From Martinezella tropici (GTDB lineage Bacteria > Pseudomonadota > Alphaproteobacteria > Rhizobiales > Rhizobiaceae), in the NCBI GenBank assembly GCA_000799755.1, contig JUHI01000004.1, positions 186,001 to 250,000 on the forward strand: a stretch of DNA of 64,000 nt, given 5' to 3'. This document shows, piece after piece, positions 20,213-27,582 of this stretch; within the stretch, counting starts at the first letter, position 1, and each line of letters begins with the position of its first letter. The notes under the pieces are model-generated. The model saw only the letters and a list, made by a program, of their open reading frames with translations, was not told the DNA's origin and did not search any database. The translations under genes and the position numbers were made by a program.

Positions 20213-20254
20213 TGGTGATCTCGACGCGATTCGAACGCGTGACCCCCAGATTAG
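20213..20254 (-). other. attL: 3' end of a tRNA gene at the phage-host junction
   Basis: On the minus strand the segment reads as the 3' half of a tRNA. There is part of an anticodon arm (TAATCTGG), a variable loop GGGTC, a perfect T arm (ACGCG, loop TTCGAAT, CGCGT), the acceptor 3' strand CGAGATC, then A and encoded CCA. There is no D arm upstream, so this is a fragment, not a working gene. It lies 50 bp beyond the integrase stop. The intact tRNA should be at the other prophage end, with an acceptor 5' strand GATCTCG. The isotype cannot be fixed from this fragment. Confidence 0.8.
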
Positions 20255-20307
20255 GAATGTGTTGCTATGGCCAGCATTTGCAGGGATTCTGGCGTATCGT
20301 GCGCCAT

Positions 20308-21522
20308 TTATGCGCCATTCGCAAAAATTGACGATGCGATAGCATCCATGGCGTGACGGTGATCGTCGCTTGGGAAGAGGTGCCCATATCTGTCCATAGT
20401 GACAGACAACGATGAGTGGCCGGCGAAGGTCTGAACCGTCTTCGGCGTGAGGTTGGCCTCGATCCAAGTCGATATCGCGAAGTGACGCAGAGCATGCCAG
20501 CCGAACGCTTTGAACGGCTTCCCGGCCTCTTTCATAGCGCTCTCAGCCTTCGCGAGTGTCGGCGCCAGAACCCTGCTTCGCATGTTCTTGTGGTTCTCAA
20601 AGTTGCCGAGACTATTCGGAAACACCAGGTCGTCGTCTTTCTTGAAGCTGGTCTTCAGCCGCCATTCCTTCAGCGCTTTAACCACATGCGCACCGAGGGG
20701 TATCGTTCGCAGGCCGGCCGTGCTTTTCGTCGTATCCTCGTTGCGCTTCGAGTCGACGCGCGTTTCCACCGTAACGCTACCTTCTTTCAGATCCAGGTGG
20801 CTCCAGCGCAGCGCGTGAAACTCGGATGCCCGCAAACCAGACGCCGCGGCGAAGATCAGCTTGATCTTGAAGTCCGCATCGGCTGCCTTGATCACCGCCG
20901 AGATCACATCTTTTGATGGTGGCACGATCTTCTTGGCGTCTTCGTTACGCTTCCCGATGACGCGAATGCCCTTGGCGACATTGGTGGCGACCAGGTCTTT
21001 CGAGATTGCATGCTGCAGTACGCGCGAGAGCGTGCCAAGGATCTGACGCGTCGTTACGATGCCCACGCCGGCATCGCGGATATGGTCACGAAACTCGGTG
21101 ACATTACGCGCAGTGAGCTGGGCAAGCTTCTTGTCGCCGATTCCATTATCAAAGGTGATCCGGCGCCCCTTTTGGCCGTTTTTCGCCTTGGGGGCGTCGG
21201 TGACTGCTGGCGCAATGTAGTTCCACATGTGGCCAGTGACGTTGTCGAAATACTCTTGCGTGACCTTCTCGCCGCGCTTCTTTCGTCCTGAGAGTTCCTT
21301 TTCGTAGCTCTCGCAGGCCGCCTTGACGGTCGTGGTTGTCGCGTCTGGTCGATAGGTTCCCTTGCCGATCTGGCCCTCGACTTCCGTTCTGCGTGCCTCC
21401 GCATCCCGCTTTTTGTCGAATTGCTCGCGGTGACGCACGCCGTTGGCGTCCATAAAGTTAAGCACCCACGCTTGGTGAGTGCCGCTCTTGTTCGTCCAAT
21501 TCCGCTTGGTAATCGTTGCCAT
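20308..21522 (-). CDS. int: Phage integrase (tyrosine recombinase)
   Basis: 404-aa site-specific recombinase that integrates and excises the prophage. An N-terminal SAM-like DNA-binding part (about 65-170) precedes the catalytic domain. Catalytic residues are Arg231 (SGLRASEFHALRW), His343-Arg346 (HALRH), His369 (AGHSS) and the nucleophile Tyr379 (MDRYGHLF). It is the last gene of the leftward operon and ends next to the tRNA fragment it is expected to recombine at. Confidence 0.96.
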   Translation of the reverse strand: MATITKRNWTNKSGTHQAWVLNFMDANGVRHREQFDKKRDAEARRTEVEGQIGKGTYRPDATTTTVKAACESYEKELSGRKKRGEKVTQEYFDNVTGHMWNYIAPAVTDAPKAKNGQKGRRITFDNGIGDKKLAQLTARNVTEFRDHIRDAGVGIVTTRQILGTLSRVLQHAISKDLVATNVAKGIRVIGKRNEDAKKIVPPSKDVISAVIKAADADFKIKLIFAAASGLRASEFHALRWSHLDLKEGSVTVETRVDSKRNEDTTKSTAGLRTIPLGAHVVKALKEWRLKTSFKKDDDLVFPNSLGNFENHKNMRSRVLAPTLAKAESAMKEAGKPFKAFGWHALRHFAISTWIEANLTPKTVQTFAGHSSLSVTMDRYGHLFPSDDHRHAMDAIASSIFANGA

Positions 21523-21553
21523 ACGCGACCCCTAGATCCTATGGCGCACGACG

Positions 21554-21784
21554 CTAACTGCCATTCTGCCCTTCTTCAAGCTGTTCCATCCATTTTGTCA
21601 GGCTGGAACGCCTGGCGGCTACGGTTCCGCCGAGCTTGAAGGACGGAATGATATCGTCATACACGAGGCGGTAAACCTGACGGCGGGTTACGCCGAGATA
21701 GCCGGCGATTGCATCGGCCCCCATGAGCAAGTCTCCGGCGCGATTTTCGAAGACCTCAACCGCTTGCGTATTCGCAGCCTTCAT
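21554..21784 (-). CDS. Excisionase-like helix-turn-helix protein
   Basis: 76-aa MerR/Xis-type winged-helix protein: MGADAIAGYLGVTRRQVYRLV is the helix-turn-helix, followed by IPSFKLGGTVAARRSSLTKW, the wing seen in excisionase-family proteins. The ATG at 21784 is chosen because AGGAGG lies eight bases before it; that ribosome site is inside the end of the HNH gene. Placed next to the integrase, it probably directs excision. Confidence 0.8.
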   Translation of the reverse strand: MKAANTQAVEVFENRAGDLLMGADAIAGYLGVTRRQVYRLVYDDIIPSFKLGGTVAARRSSLTKWMEQLEEGQNGS

Positions 21785-21785
21785 A

Positions 21786-22154
21786 TCAAACCTCCTCGCA
21801 AACGAGCGCCGGCCCGCCATTATGGCCGATCATGCTAGCGGCCTTGCGCGCCTGCCACTGGCGCTTGATGTTCTTGCTGTGGCTCACCAGCTCCAAGTGC
21901 CCGTCGTCGGGACGCACGCAGAGACGATTGCGGCAGGCGTGGTCAAGCTCGCGGTTGCCGGGGATATAGCCGTGCTCGTTGGTCCACATGACGCGATGCG
22001 TTGCGACCATACGGCCGTTGAGCGACATGCGAGGGTAATCCTTGCCGCGTCCGTTTGATCCGGATGTCGGGCCGGTCCAGATCCAGCAGCCCGTTACTTC
22101 GTCAACGCGGACGCGTGCCATGATACGCTCGCGGATATTGTCGCGACGGCTCAT
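21786..22154 (-). CDS. HNH endonuclease-like phage protein
   Basis: 122 aa with the phage HNH pattern: CWIWTG at 23-28, HRVMW at 53-57, and LDHACRNRLCVRPDDGHLELV (70-90). There the Asp-His pair and the later His form the nuclease site and the two cysteines bind zinc. A two-residue insert (DG) lies between the usual NPDH and LELV elements, so activity is not certain. Its start overlaps the previous stop by ATGA. Small HNH proteins of this type are often homing-like nicking enzymes or packaging helpers. Confidence 0.8.
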   Translation of the reverse strand: MSRRDNIRERIMARVRVDEVTGCWIWTGPTSGSNGRGKDYPRMSLNGRMVATHRVMWTNEHGYIPGNRELDHACRNRLCVRPDDGHLELVSHSKNIKRQWQARKAASMIGHNGGPALVCEEV

Positions 22155-22285
22155 GCGCTTCCCTTCGTCAGGTCGACATAGAAACCGAACATTGGCACCG
22201 GGAAGACGTAGACTCGGCGTTTTAATCGATCATAGAAGACCCCAATCCAAAGGTCATACCAAGCGAAGATGGGCTTAATTCGCAT
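22151..22285 (-). CDS. Small phage protein (44 aa)
   Basis: 44 aa, rich in aromatic residues (FAWYDLWIGVFYDR, VYVFPVPMFGFYVDL) with a basic centre. It overlaps the gene before it by 11 bp and the HNH gene after it by ATGA. GGAGG lies at good spacing before the ATG at 22285. I recognise a type common in rhizobial prophages but no function. It may be membrane-associated. Confidence 0.65.
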   Translation of the reverse strand: MRIKPIFAWYDLWIGVFYDRLKRRVYVFPVPMFGFYVDLTKGSA

Positions 22286-23393
22286 TGGATACCTCCAGCC
22301 CGCACTGCGCGGCATTGTGGATGAAAAGCCGGCCGTTCCCATCGCGGACGATGTAACGCACCGCGCCGCCTGGCGCCTTCGGGAATGAGCAAAGAAGCTG
22401 ACCATCATAGCGGTAGTCGCCTCCGGTGACCGTGATCGGCCGGTCCAGCCAACGAAATCCATGCGGGGAGACTAGCGGCAGGCTGCTGTCGACACAGTCG
22501 ACGAGGTCCCGATAGGCTCGCCAGTTCGGAAAGATCGTCTCGATTTGCCCGATGATCGCATTCGCGGTCTTGGCTTCGTCCAGCGCCTGACGATGGCAAG
22601 CAAGCGATTCCTCAAGACGATTGTAGAGGTCACCGACGATCTCAGCCGGATCATCGGCAGGCGACCAATCTTCTAGCAGGCTAGGTGCTTTGGTGTAGAG
22701 GCCGATCTTGTCCATCAGCGAGCGGCCGACATTCGCCATGTCGATCAGATCTTCTTCGTTCTCACAGCCGGTCATCTCAAGCGCATTGGAAAGGAGATTG
22801 CCGTTGATAGACTGCGCATCTCTGATCGCTTGCAGTGCAGCACGGAAGATTTTCGGCGCATGCCACTTCGGATCGAAGATTACCGTATCGGGGCCGGGAT
22901 AGTTCCTGATGAAATAGTCGATGAAGGCCTTAAGCGCGCGTGCGTCCGACGACTGATTTTGGGGGCTATCGTCGGACGCTGCACTGATTGGCTCGGGGGT
23001 GGCATCCGAGTCAACATAAGCAATACTACTCTCTATCAACGGTTGAGTTGAGCTACCCAATTGGGCTGGCAGCCTAGTCCTTAGATTGTTGGCGTCGCTT
23101 GTGGCATTAAACTTGGCGACAACGGAGGCCTCCAGATCAATACCGGCTGTGATGGCGACGAGATCCGCGCATATGACCGTATCGGCAAGCTCCTCCGCGA
23201 GCTGTGCGACCGATCCTTTCGAGCCGCGCCAACCGTGGCGATCACGTTCAAGCTTCTTGATTTGGTTGCAGGCCTCGCCGCTTTCGCCGGCAAGCTCGTT
23301 TCCGCGAAACGATAGGTCCGGCTTTTGGTCAGGGCACCATTCCTCCTGCCTCGTGATATTGGCGGCGCGCAGATCCGCAAGAGTGATGCTCAT
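22275..23393 (-). CDS. MazG-like protein with a long uncharacterised C-terminal part
   Basis: 372 aa. The N-terminal ~105 residues look like a MazG/NTP-pyrophosphohydrolase-like helical domain: GNELAGESGEACNQIKKLER supplies the E-x-x-E-x-x-K metal motif, and EELADTVICADLVAITAGID supplies the E-x-x-D pair. Such enzymes remove abnormal nucleotides or lower alarmone levels. After a low-complexity Ser/Asp linker (about 120-140) comes ~230 residues I do not recognise. The ATG at 23393 follows AAGGAGAAA and overlaps the stop of the tiny gene before it (ATGA). Confidence 0.72.
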   Translation of the reverse strand: MSITLADLRAANITRQEEWCPDQKPDLSFRGNELAGESGEACNQIKKLERDRHGWRGSKGSVAQLAEELADTVICADLVAITAGIDLEASVVAKFNATSDANNLRTRLPAQLGSSTQPLIESSIAYVDSDATPEPISAASDDSPQNQSSDARALKAFIDYFIRNYPGPDTVIFDPKWHAPKIFRAALQAIRDAQSINGNLLSNALEMTGCENEEDLIDMANVGRSLMDKIGLYTKAPSLLEDWSPADDPAEIVGDLYNRLEESLACHRQALDEAKTANAIIGQIETIFPNWRAYRDLVDCVDSSLPLVSPHGFRWLDRPITVTGGDYRYDGQLLCSFPKAPGGAVRYIVRDGNGRLFIHNAAQCGLEVSNAN

Positions 23394-23506
23394 TTCCGAT
23401 TTCTCCTTTTGCGGAAGACGAGCAGCAGCAGCGCGAAGAGGATCGCGAGCGCAGCCCAATTGAAGGATAGGAGGATGACGAGTTGCCAAGGGTCAGGATC
23501 ATCCAT
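23390..23506 (-). CDS. Tiny membrane protein (38 aa)
   Basis: An acidic N-terminus (MDDPDP) is followed by one hydrophobic helix of about 22 residues (LVILLSFNWAALAILFALLL) and a basic tail (RKRRNRK), so it should insert with the N-terminus outside. Its start overlaps the end of the upstream gene, and its stop overlaps the next start as ATGA. It is therefore held in a tightly coupled operon. No known function. Confidence 0.65.
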   Translation of the reverse strand: MDDPDPWQLVILLSFNWAALAILFALLLLVFRKRRNRK

Positions 23507-24047
23507 GGCGCTTCCAAGCCTCGAATGAGCCTCGGAACTCGATCCAGCGCGAAGCGGCGGCAGGATCTTTGTTCAGGTCGCCTCGCGACTTGATGCGGAG
23601 GATGTTGCGGACGGATACGGCGATGCGCTCGGTATCGGCCACGTCGGGAACGTTGTGCCGCTCGACGAGGAACTGCCGGAACATGCGATCGCTGCATTTC
23701 ATCGCGCATTCGGCGGCATAGTCTTTCGGCTTCTCGTCGCGAGGCTGCTGGCTCTGCCACCGATCCTGCGGAGGCTCAAGGCTGCGGATCTTGGCAAATG
23801 CCGTCTCCGCAAGCACCAGCAGTGCGCGCACGAGCTGCGGCGCCTTCAGGAGAAGCTGGCGATCGTCATATGAGCAATCGATCGTCAGATGTGCGATCGG
23901 CTCGACTAAGCCTGTTAGGCGGTCGACGACGCAGATTTCGGCTTTGCCGGTCTTGGTATCATACGACTCGACAAACTCTTCGCTGGCGAGGCCTGCAAGC
24001 TGCTTGGCGTCAGGGTATAGGGCGCGCGCTTGATCGAGATTCATCAT
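23499..24047 (-). CDS. Phage protein of unknown function
   Basis: 182-aa soluble, charged protein with no recognised domain. A helical region of about 70-100 (LLKAPQLVRALLVLAETAFAK) is followed by a variable linker and a conserved-looking C-terminus (RIAVSVRNILRIKSRGDLNKD, WIEFRGSFEAW). Two ATG codons in a row (24047, 24044) overlap the stop of the sliding-clamp gene, so the two are probably translated together. Confidence 0.7.
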   Translation of the reverse strand: MMNLDQARALYPDAKQLAGLASEEFVESYDTKTGKAEICVVDRLTGLVEPIAHLTIDCSYDDRQLLLKAPQLVRALLVLAETAFAKIRSLEPPQDRWQSQQPRDEKPKDYAAECAMKCSDRMFRQFLVERHNVPDVADTERIAVSVRNILRIKSRGDLNKDPAAASRWIEFRGSFEAWKRHG

Positions 24048-25198
24048 CCCTCGGCACCTCGCGCCATCATGGGCGAAATCACATACAGCTCGGCAGCGCC
24101 AACGGAGGGCAGGAAGACTGCGTTCGGCAGGGAGCCGCCGAAGCGGACAATGACATCCTGCGTATCGACGGTGTTCAGGATGCCGCGCAGGGCCTCGTTG
24201 TTAAGGCCGATGGAAAAGCCGGTCTCGCCTTCGTACTGGATAGGCACATAGTCGATGGCCGACTCGCCTTCCTTGCTGGTCAGCTCCACGCGCATCGTAT
24301 CGCGCTCAAGGGTAAGCTTGATACCGTCCTTATCGGTCTCGGACGCCACAAGGCAGACTCGAGCGACTGCGGCTTTCAGTGAAGCGACGGTAACGAAGAT
24401 CTCCCGCTCGTAGTCCGATGGTGCGGCGGTGAGATAGTGTTCGGGAAACTTTCCCTCAATCAGCTTCGACAGCAGCGAAACGCCGTTGCACCTGATGCGG
24501 ATCAGGTTGTCGGCTACCTCTATGGTTGCCGGCTCCTTCACCTCGTCGAACAACCTGCGGATGACCTGCGCCGTTTTCAGCGGAATAATGATGCCGGGAA
24601 AGTCCAGAAGGCGTTCCGTGCGGATCTGGACTGCAGCGAGACCAATGCCATCGAGCGCAGCGAAGCCGAGTCGTTCATCCTGCATGGGGTGCATGTGGAT
24701 GCCCATCATGAAGGGACGGCCGATATCCTTCGTTTGCACGGCATGCGCGACCTTGGAAAACGCGGCGGTCACATCAGGCATGGCAATCTCGAATGTGCTT
24801 CCGCGAAGCTCGGTTGCCATCGACGGGAAGTCGCTCGCTGGCAGGCTGAAAATCGAGAAGCTGGATTTGCCGGATCGAATGCGGATCTGGCCGTTATAGG
24901 CTCCCGGCAAGAATTCGATTTCCGCCGACTCCGGCAGATTGCGGACGATGTCGCGCAGATCCGCACCCTTGACGGTAAAGGCCTGCGCCTCGTCGCCGCA
25001 ATCAAGAAGCTCGCAGGTGGTCTCAATCTCGATGTCGAGATCTGTCGCCCGCACCGTGAGCATGTCAGCATCGGGAAGCAGGAAGATGTTCCCGAGGTTC
25101 GGATTCTTGGCCTTCTTGTCGACCGCTTCGAATGTGGCATCGAGCGCCGGCAGGAGCTGCGTGCGATGGACGCGGAAGAGAGGTTGCGCCTTAGCCAT
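24044..25198 (-). CDS. dnaN: Phage-encoded DNA polymerase III sliding clamp (beta subunit)
   Basis: 384 aa, close to the length of bacterial DnaN (about 366-375), with three clamp domains in order. The first ends near ASDFPSM. The middle one starts at MPDVTAAFSKVAHAVQTKD and contains LGFAALDGIGLAAVQ. The third has LIEGKFPEHY and ends in VFLPSVGAAELYVISPMMA, the equivalent of the usual YVLMPMRL tail. The clamp holds polymerase on DNA. This is a second, phage copy that may recruit the host polymerase to phage replication. The ATG at 25198 is used; the clamp fold starts right after it. Confidence 0.9.
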   Translation of the reverse strand: MAKAQPLFRVHRTQLLPALDATFEAVDKKAKNPNLGNIFLLPDADMLTVRATDLDIEIETTCELLDCGDEAQAFTVKGADLRDIVRNLPESAEIEFLPGAYNGQIRIRSGKSSFSIFSLPASDFPSMATELRGSTFEIAMPDVTAAFSKVAHAVQTKDIGRPFMMGIHMHPMQDERLGFAALDGIGLAAVQIRTERLLDFPGIIIPLKTAQVIRRLFDEVKEPATIEVADNLIRIRCNGVSLLSKLIEGKFPEHYLTAAPSDYEREIFVTVASLKAAVARVCLVASETDKDGIKLTLERDTMRVELTSKEGESAIDYVPIQYEGETGFSIGLNNEALRGILNTVDTQDVIVRFGGSLPNAVFLPSVGAAELYVISPMMARGAEG

Positions 25199-25373
25199 GG
25201 GTATGATTTCCCGGCTGGCAGCGATCCGCAAGGCGCATTTCGTCGACGGGGGGGCGCAGCTCATAGTGCCGGCCGAAGAGATCGTGCATCATCTGCAAGA
25301 CCTCTCGGCGCGGCTCGCCATCAGCGACGGCACGATAGAGGTTTTCAATGTCTGTTCTCGATACGTCGCGCAT
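25191..25373 (-). CDS. Small phage protein (60 aa)
   Basis: 60-aa acidic-basic protein (IENLYRAVADGEPRREVLQ, then LRPPVDEMRLADRC). No known domain. GGAGG lies seven bases before the ATG at 25373, and its end overlaps the clamp gene start by 8 bp. Confidence 0.6.
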   Translation of the reverse strand: MRDVSRTDIENLYRAVADGEPRREVLQMMHDLFGRHYELRPPVDEMRLADRCQPGNHTHG

Positions 25374-25375
25374 AA

Positions 25376-25510
25376 TCAACCTCCAAAGCGAAAAAGCAGG
25401 ACAGCCGCAGCAGCCAGCAGGTCGTTGATGAGAATGATCAGGAAGATGGCGGCGAAGCCGTTGCGCTTTGCCTGCTGCAGTCTGCCGATTGCCGGGGTGA
25501 AGTAATTCAT
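25376..25510 (-). CDS. Tiny membrane protein (44 aa)
   Basis: A basic amphipathic start (GRLQQAKRNG) leads into a hydrophobic stretch of about 23 residues (FAAIFLIILINDLLAAAAVLLF). AGAGG precedes the ATG at 25510. Its stop lies inside the ribosome site of the next gene. Like the 38-aa protein at 23390, it is a single-helix membrane protein with unknown role. Confidence 0.6.
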   Translation of the reverse strand: MNYFTPAIGRLQQAKRNGFAAIFLIILINDLLAAAAVLLFRFGG

Positions 25511-25585
25511 GGGTTGCCTCTCGCATCCGATTGGGAAACCGCCGACGCCAGGGGTGAGACGTGGCGGCTGCCCAACCGGATCGGA

Positions 25586-25777
25586 TCAGGCTGCGCGATT
25601 GAGCGACTGCGCGTAGAGCACCGACGCATCATGTGCGTGGCGGGTGATCTGCTCTTCGGTGAAGCCGAGGCGGAGAAATTCGCCTTTGGTCAGGCTCTCG
25701 CCGCGCTCGCGGGCGGCTTCGGCCATTTCCCGCGCAATATTGCGGGCACGTACGGGGTTGTATGCTGCTGTCTGCAT
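25586..25777 (-). CDS. Small phage protein, first gene of the leftward operon
   Basis: 63 aa, helical and charged (ARNIAREMAEAARERGESL, then GEFLRLGFTEEQI), which resembles a short DNA-binding or anti-repressor-like helix pair, but no family is recognised. AGAGGAAA lies before the ATG at 25777. As the first gene behind the repressor-controlled promoter it would be made early after induction. Confidence 0.65.
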   Translation of the reverse strand: MQTAAYNPVRARNIAREMAEAARERGESLTKGEFLRLGFTEEQITRHAHDASVLYAQSLNRAA

Positions 25778-25893
25778 GGTCTGTTTCCTCTCAAGAAGCC
25801 TCCGGGAACCATGCCGCCGTCGCTCGGGAGGAGGATAAGCGACGGCGGCCTTTGGTATCCGGGATGGGAGGAGGAGATCACCGGACGGATCAA

Positions 25894-25939
25894 AACATAA
25901 TGGGCAATTTCCCATTCTGTCAATGGGCAATAACCCATT
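25894..25939 (-). promoter_or_regulatory. Leftward early promoter with two repressor operators (PL/OL-like)
   Basis: Reading leftward: a perfect -35 box TTGACA (25918-25923) and a -10-like TATGTT (25894-25899) or TTATGT one base on, 17-18 bp apart. An 18-bp operator AATGGGCAATTTCCCATT (25899-25916) fills the spacer. A second, AATGGGCAATAACCCATT (25922-25939), overlaps the -35 box. Centres are 23 bp apart. The same operator recurs at the repressor/Cro promoters. Confidence 0.8.
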
Positions 25940-26053
25940 ATCGGTTGCCCTACTCTCAGCAACACTGGTGAGAGACGCAGTTGCAGTTTGATAATGCTTT
26001 ACTGTTGCGAGCAAGGATGGTTACGTCGCCGGGCGCCTGGGGAGATTGCAACT

Positions 26054-26617
26054 ATGCCTGCCTGCTCGATATGCCAGCAGAACCTACATTCTTCCCTTCT
26101 TACGGATGGCATCTGCCTTGGATGCGAACTGAAGAAGAGCAACGGGCTGACCGCACCCAAGGGGGGCGAGCCGGCCAAACAGGGGCTGCGCTGCACGCGC
26201 TGCAACGGCAGTTACTTTCTTCTGCCCCCAGACGGTGTGTGTGACGAGTGTCGCGCGAAAGAGGAAAGCCAGCGGCTCAAGTCGATTGTTTTGACCACCT
26301 CCATTGATATCCCAAGAAGAGAAATCATCGAGGTGGTCGGAATTGTCGCGACTGAGGTGGCGATTGCGCAAAGCGTCCTGAAGGACTTTGCCAACAGCTT
26401 TCGCGACATTGTTGGCGGCAGAAGCGGAAATGTTCAAAACACGCTCAAAGAGGCGCGGCAGAGTTGCCTAGCGCAGCTGAAAAAGGAAGCGTTTGAGTTG
26501 GGAGCAGACGCGGTAATTGCGATAGATATCGACTACAATGAAGCAACCACCAGCTCAGGCGTTACCGGAGGCATTCTCTTTGTTGCAGCGAGCGGAACGG
26601 CTGTAAAGCTTGCTTAG
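26054..26617 (+). CDS. Zinc-ribbon protein fused to a YbjQ/UPF0145-type domain
   Basis: 187 aa. Two small zinc ribbons come first: C4-x2-C7...C20-x2-C23, then C45-x2-C48...C61-x2-C64. The rest (about 75-187) is a YbjQ/UPF0145 (heavy-metal-binding fold) domain, with GIVATEVAIAQSVLKDF and ARQSCLAQLKKEAFELGADAVIAIDIDY. The biochemical role of YbjQ proteins is not settled; they form pentamers. The gene sits alone between the leftward operators and the repressor gene, facing the repressor, which is where lysogenic accessory genes are often found. The ATG at 26054 is preferred since GGGGAG lies upstream. Confidence 0.75.
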   Translation: MPACSICQQNLHSSLLTDGICLGCELKKSNGLTAPKGGEPAKQGLRCTRCNGSYFLLPPDGVCDECRAKEESQRLKSIVLTTSIDIPRREIIEVVGIVATEVAIAQSVLKDFANSFRDIVGGRSGNVQNTLKEARQSCLAQLKKEAFELGADAVIAIDIDYNEATTSSGVTGGILFVAASGTAVKLA

Positions 26618-26637
26618 ATCAGTAGGTCCTGCGGCGT

Positions 26638-27297
26638 CTATTCTTTTGTCACCGCAGCTACCACCCGACCGATTATCGCTACCACATCTCCATCTTCCGT
26701 GCCGTCGTCAATGGCAATTGCGGCCTGAAAGCGAGGGTCATCCGACTCTGGCATAAGCCACAACTTCCCGTCCTGGTCAGCGTGCAGCAGTTTTACCGTG
26801 TGCTCAGCTTCGCCAGATGCTCGTTTTCTCTCGACGATGTAGCGTTTGCCGGGCAGCGGTGATTCGCCTGTCTCGTTTACATCGACGAAGACCAGTACGG
26901 TGCCTTCCTGATATCGCCTGTTCATCGAGGTGCCGCGAGCCTCAGCGGCGTAGAGGCGAAACGACGAATACTCCGGATAGTCTGGCACCATTACTGTATA
27001 TCGCTCGTCATAATCCCATTCCCAAGTCTCAGACCACGCTCCGGCTTGTATCGGCGCGCCGACTTCCACGCCGCGCAAGCCTGAAGGCGCCGCCGAATCC
27101 TCCCCTAGGAGGTAAGACGCGGGGCGCCCAACCACGCGCGCAATCGCTAGGAAGTTGTCTATCGATGGCGTGCGATCACGATCAAAGAGGTCGCGAATGA
27201 ACGTCTCGCCTTTCCCTGCTGCCAGGGAGGCGGTCTTCATGTTCAAACCTTTATCTTCCAACGCCTTCTTGAGGCGCTCTTTCCAGATGTCCGACAT
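26638..27297 (-). CDS. cI: CI-type prophage repressor (XRE DNA-binding + S24 peptidase domain)
   Basis: 219 aa. Helix-turn-helix at about residues 6-60 (KTASLAAGKGETFIRDLF as the recognition part). The S24/LexA-type domain occupies about 80-215, with nucleophile Ser124 (RGTSMNRRYQEG) and Lys169 (EHTVKLL). An Ala85-Gly86 pair in PIQAGAW is a plausible RecA-stimulated self-cleavage site. It should keep the prophage silent by binding the 18-bp operators on both sides and be inactivated during the SOS response. Its ATG directly abuts an operator. Confidence 0.9.
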   Translation of the reverse strand: MSDIWKERLKKALEDKGLNMKTASLAAGKGETFIRDLFDRDRTPSIDNFLAIARVVGRPASYLLGEDSAAPSGLRGVEVGAPIQAGAWSETWEWDYDERYTVMVPDYPEYSSFRLYAAEARGTSMNRRYQEGTVLVFVDVNETGESPLPGKRYIVERKRASGEAEHTVKLLHADQDGKLWLMPESDDPRFQAAIAIDDGTEDGDVVAIIGRVVAAVTKE

Positions 27298-27375
27298 GGT
27301 GGGAGATTGCCCAATCTATTGAAAAAGTCACTTGGGTTATTGCCCATTGACAAATGGGTTATTGCCCATCATTTT
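27298..27375 (+). promoter_or_regulatory. Rightward promoter and three repressor operators (PR/OR-like)
   Basis: Three operator copies: a diverged one at 27298-27315 (TGGGAGATTGCCCAAT core), CTTGGGTTATTGCCCATT (27331-27348) and AATGGGTTATTGCCCATC (27353-27370). A perfect -35 TTGACA (27347-27352) and a poor -10 CATTTT (27370-27375) are 17 bp apart, with the third operator filling the spacer, as in the leftward promoter. The first operator touches the repressor start codon, fitting self-control. Confidence 0.78.
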
Positions 27376-27381
27376 TGCGCA

Positions 27382-27582
27382 ATGATCACGACCCAATCCA
27401 TCATCGAAGGTATTGAGCGCTACTGCCATCAGACGGGCATGGCAGAGAGTACGTTTGGCAAGAAAGTCGTGAACGACGGCAAGCTTCTTTCGAGGCTACG
27501 CAGCGGCAAATCGATCAGCATCGATACATACAATCGTATTCAGGCTGAGATTGAGCACTCGGTGCGCGAGGCTGCCGAATGA
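27382..27582 (+). CDS. Cro-like transcription regulator
   Basis: 66-aa helical protein. It has a YdaS/Cro-like helix-turn-helix: GMAESTFGKKVVNDGKLLSRL is the DNA-binding pair and ISIDTYNRIQAEI the following helix. It is divergent from cI and is the first gene of the rightward operon, the classic place for Cro. No ribosome site precedes the ATG. With the -10 box ending at 27375, transcription would start at or next to the ATG, so the mRNA may be leaderless. Confidence 0.75.
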   Translation: MITTQSIIEGIERYCHQTGMAESTFGKKVVNDGKLLSRLRSGKSISIDTYNRIQAEIEHSVREAAE

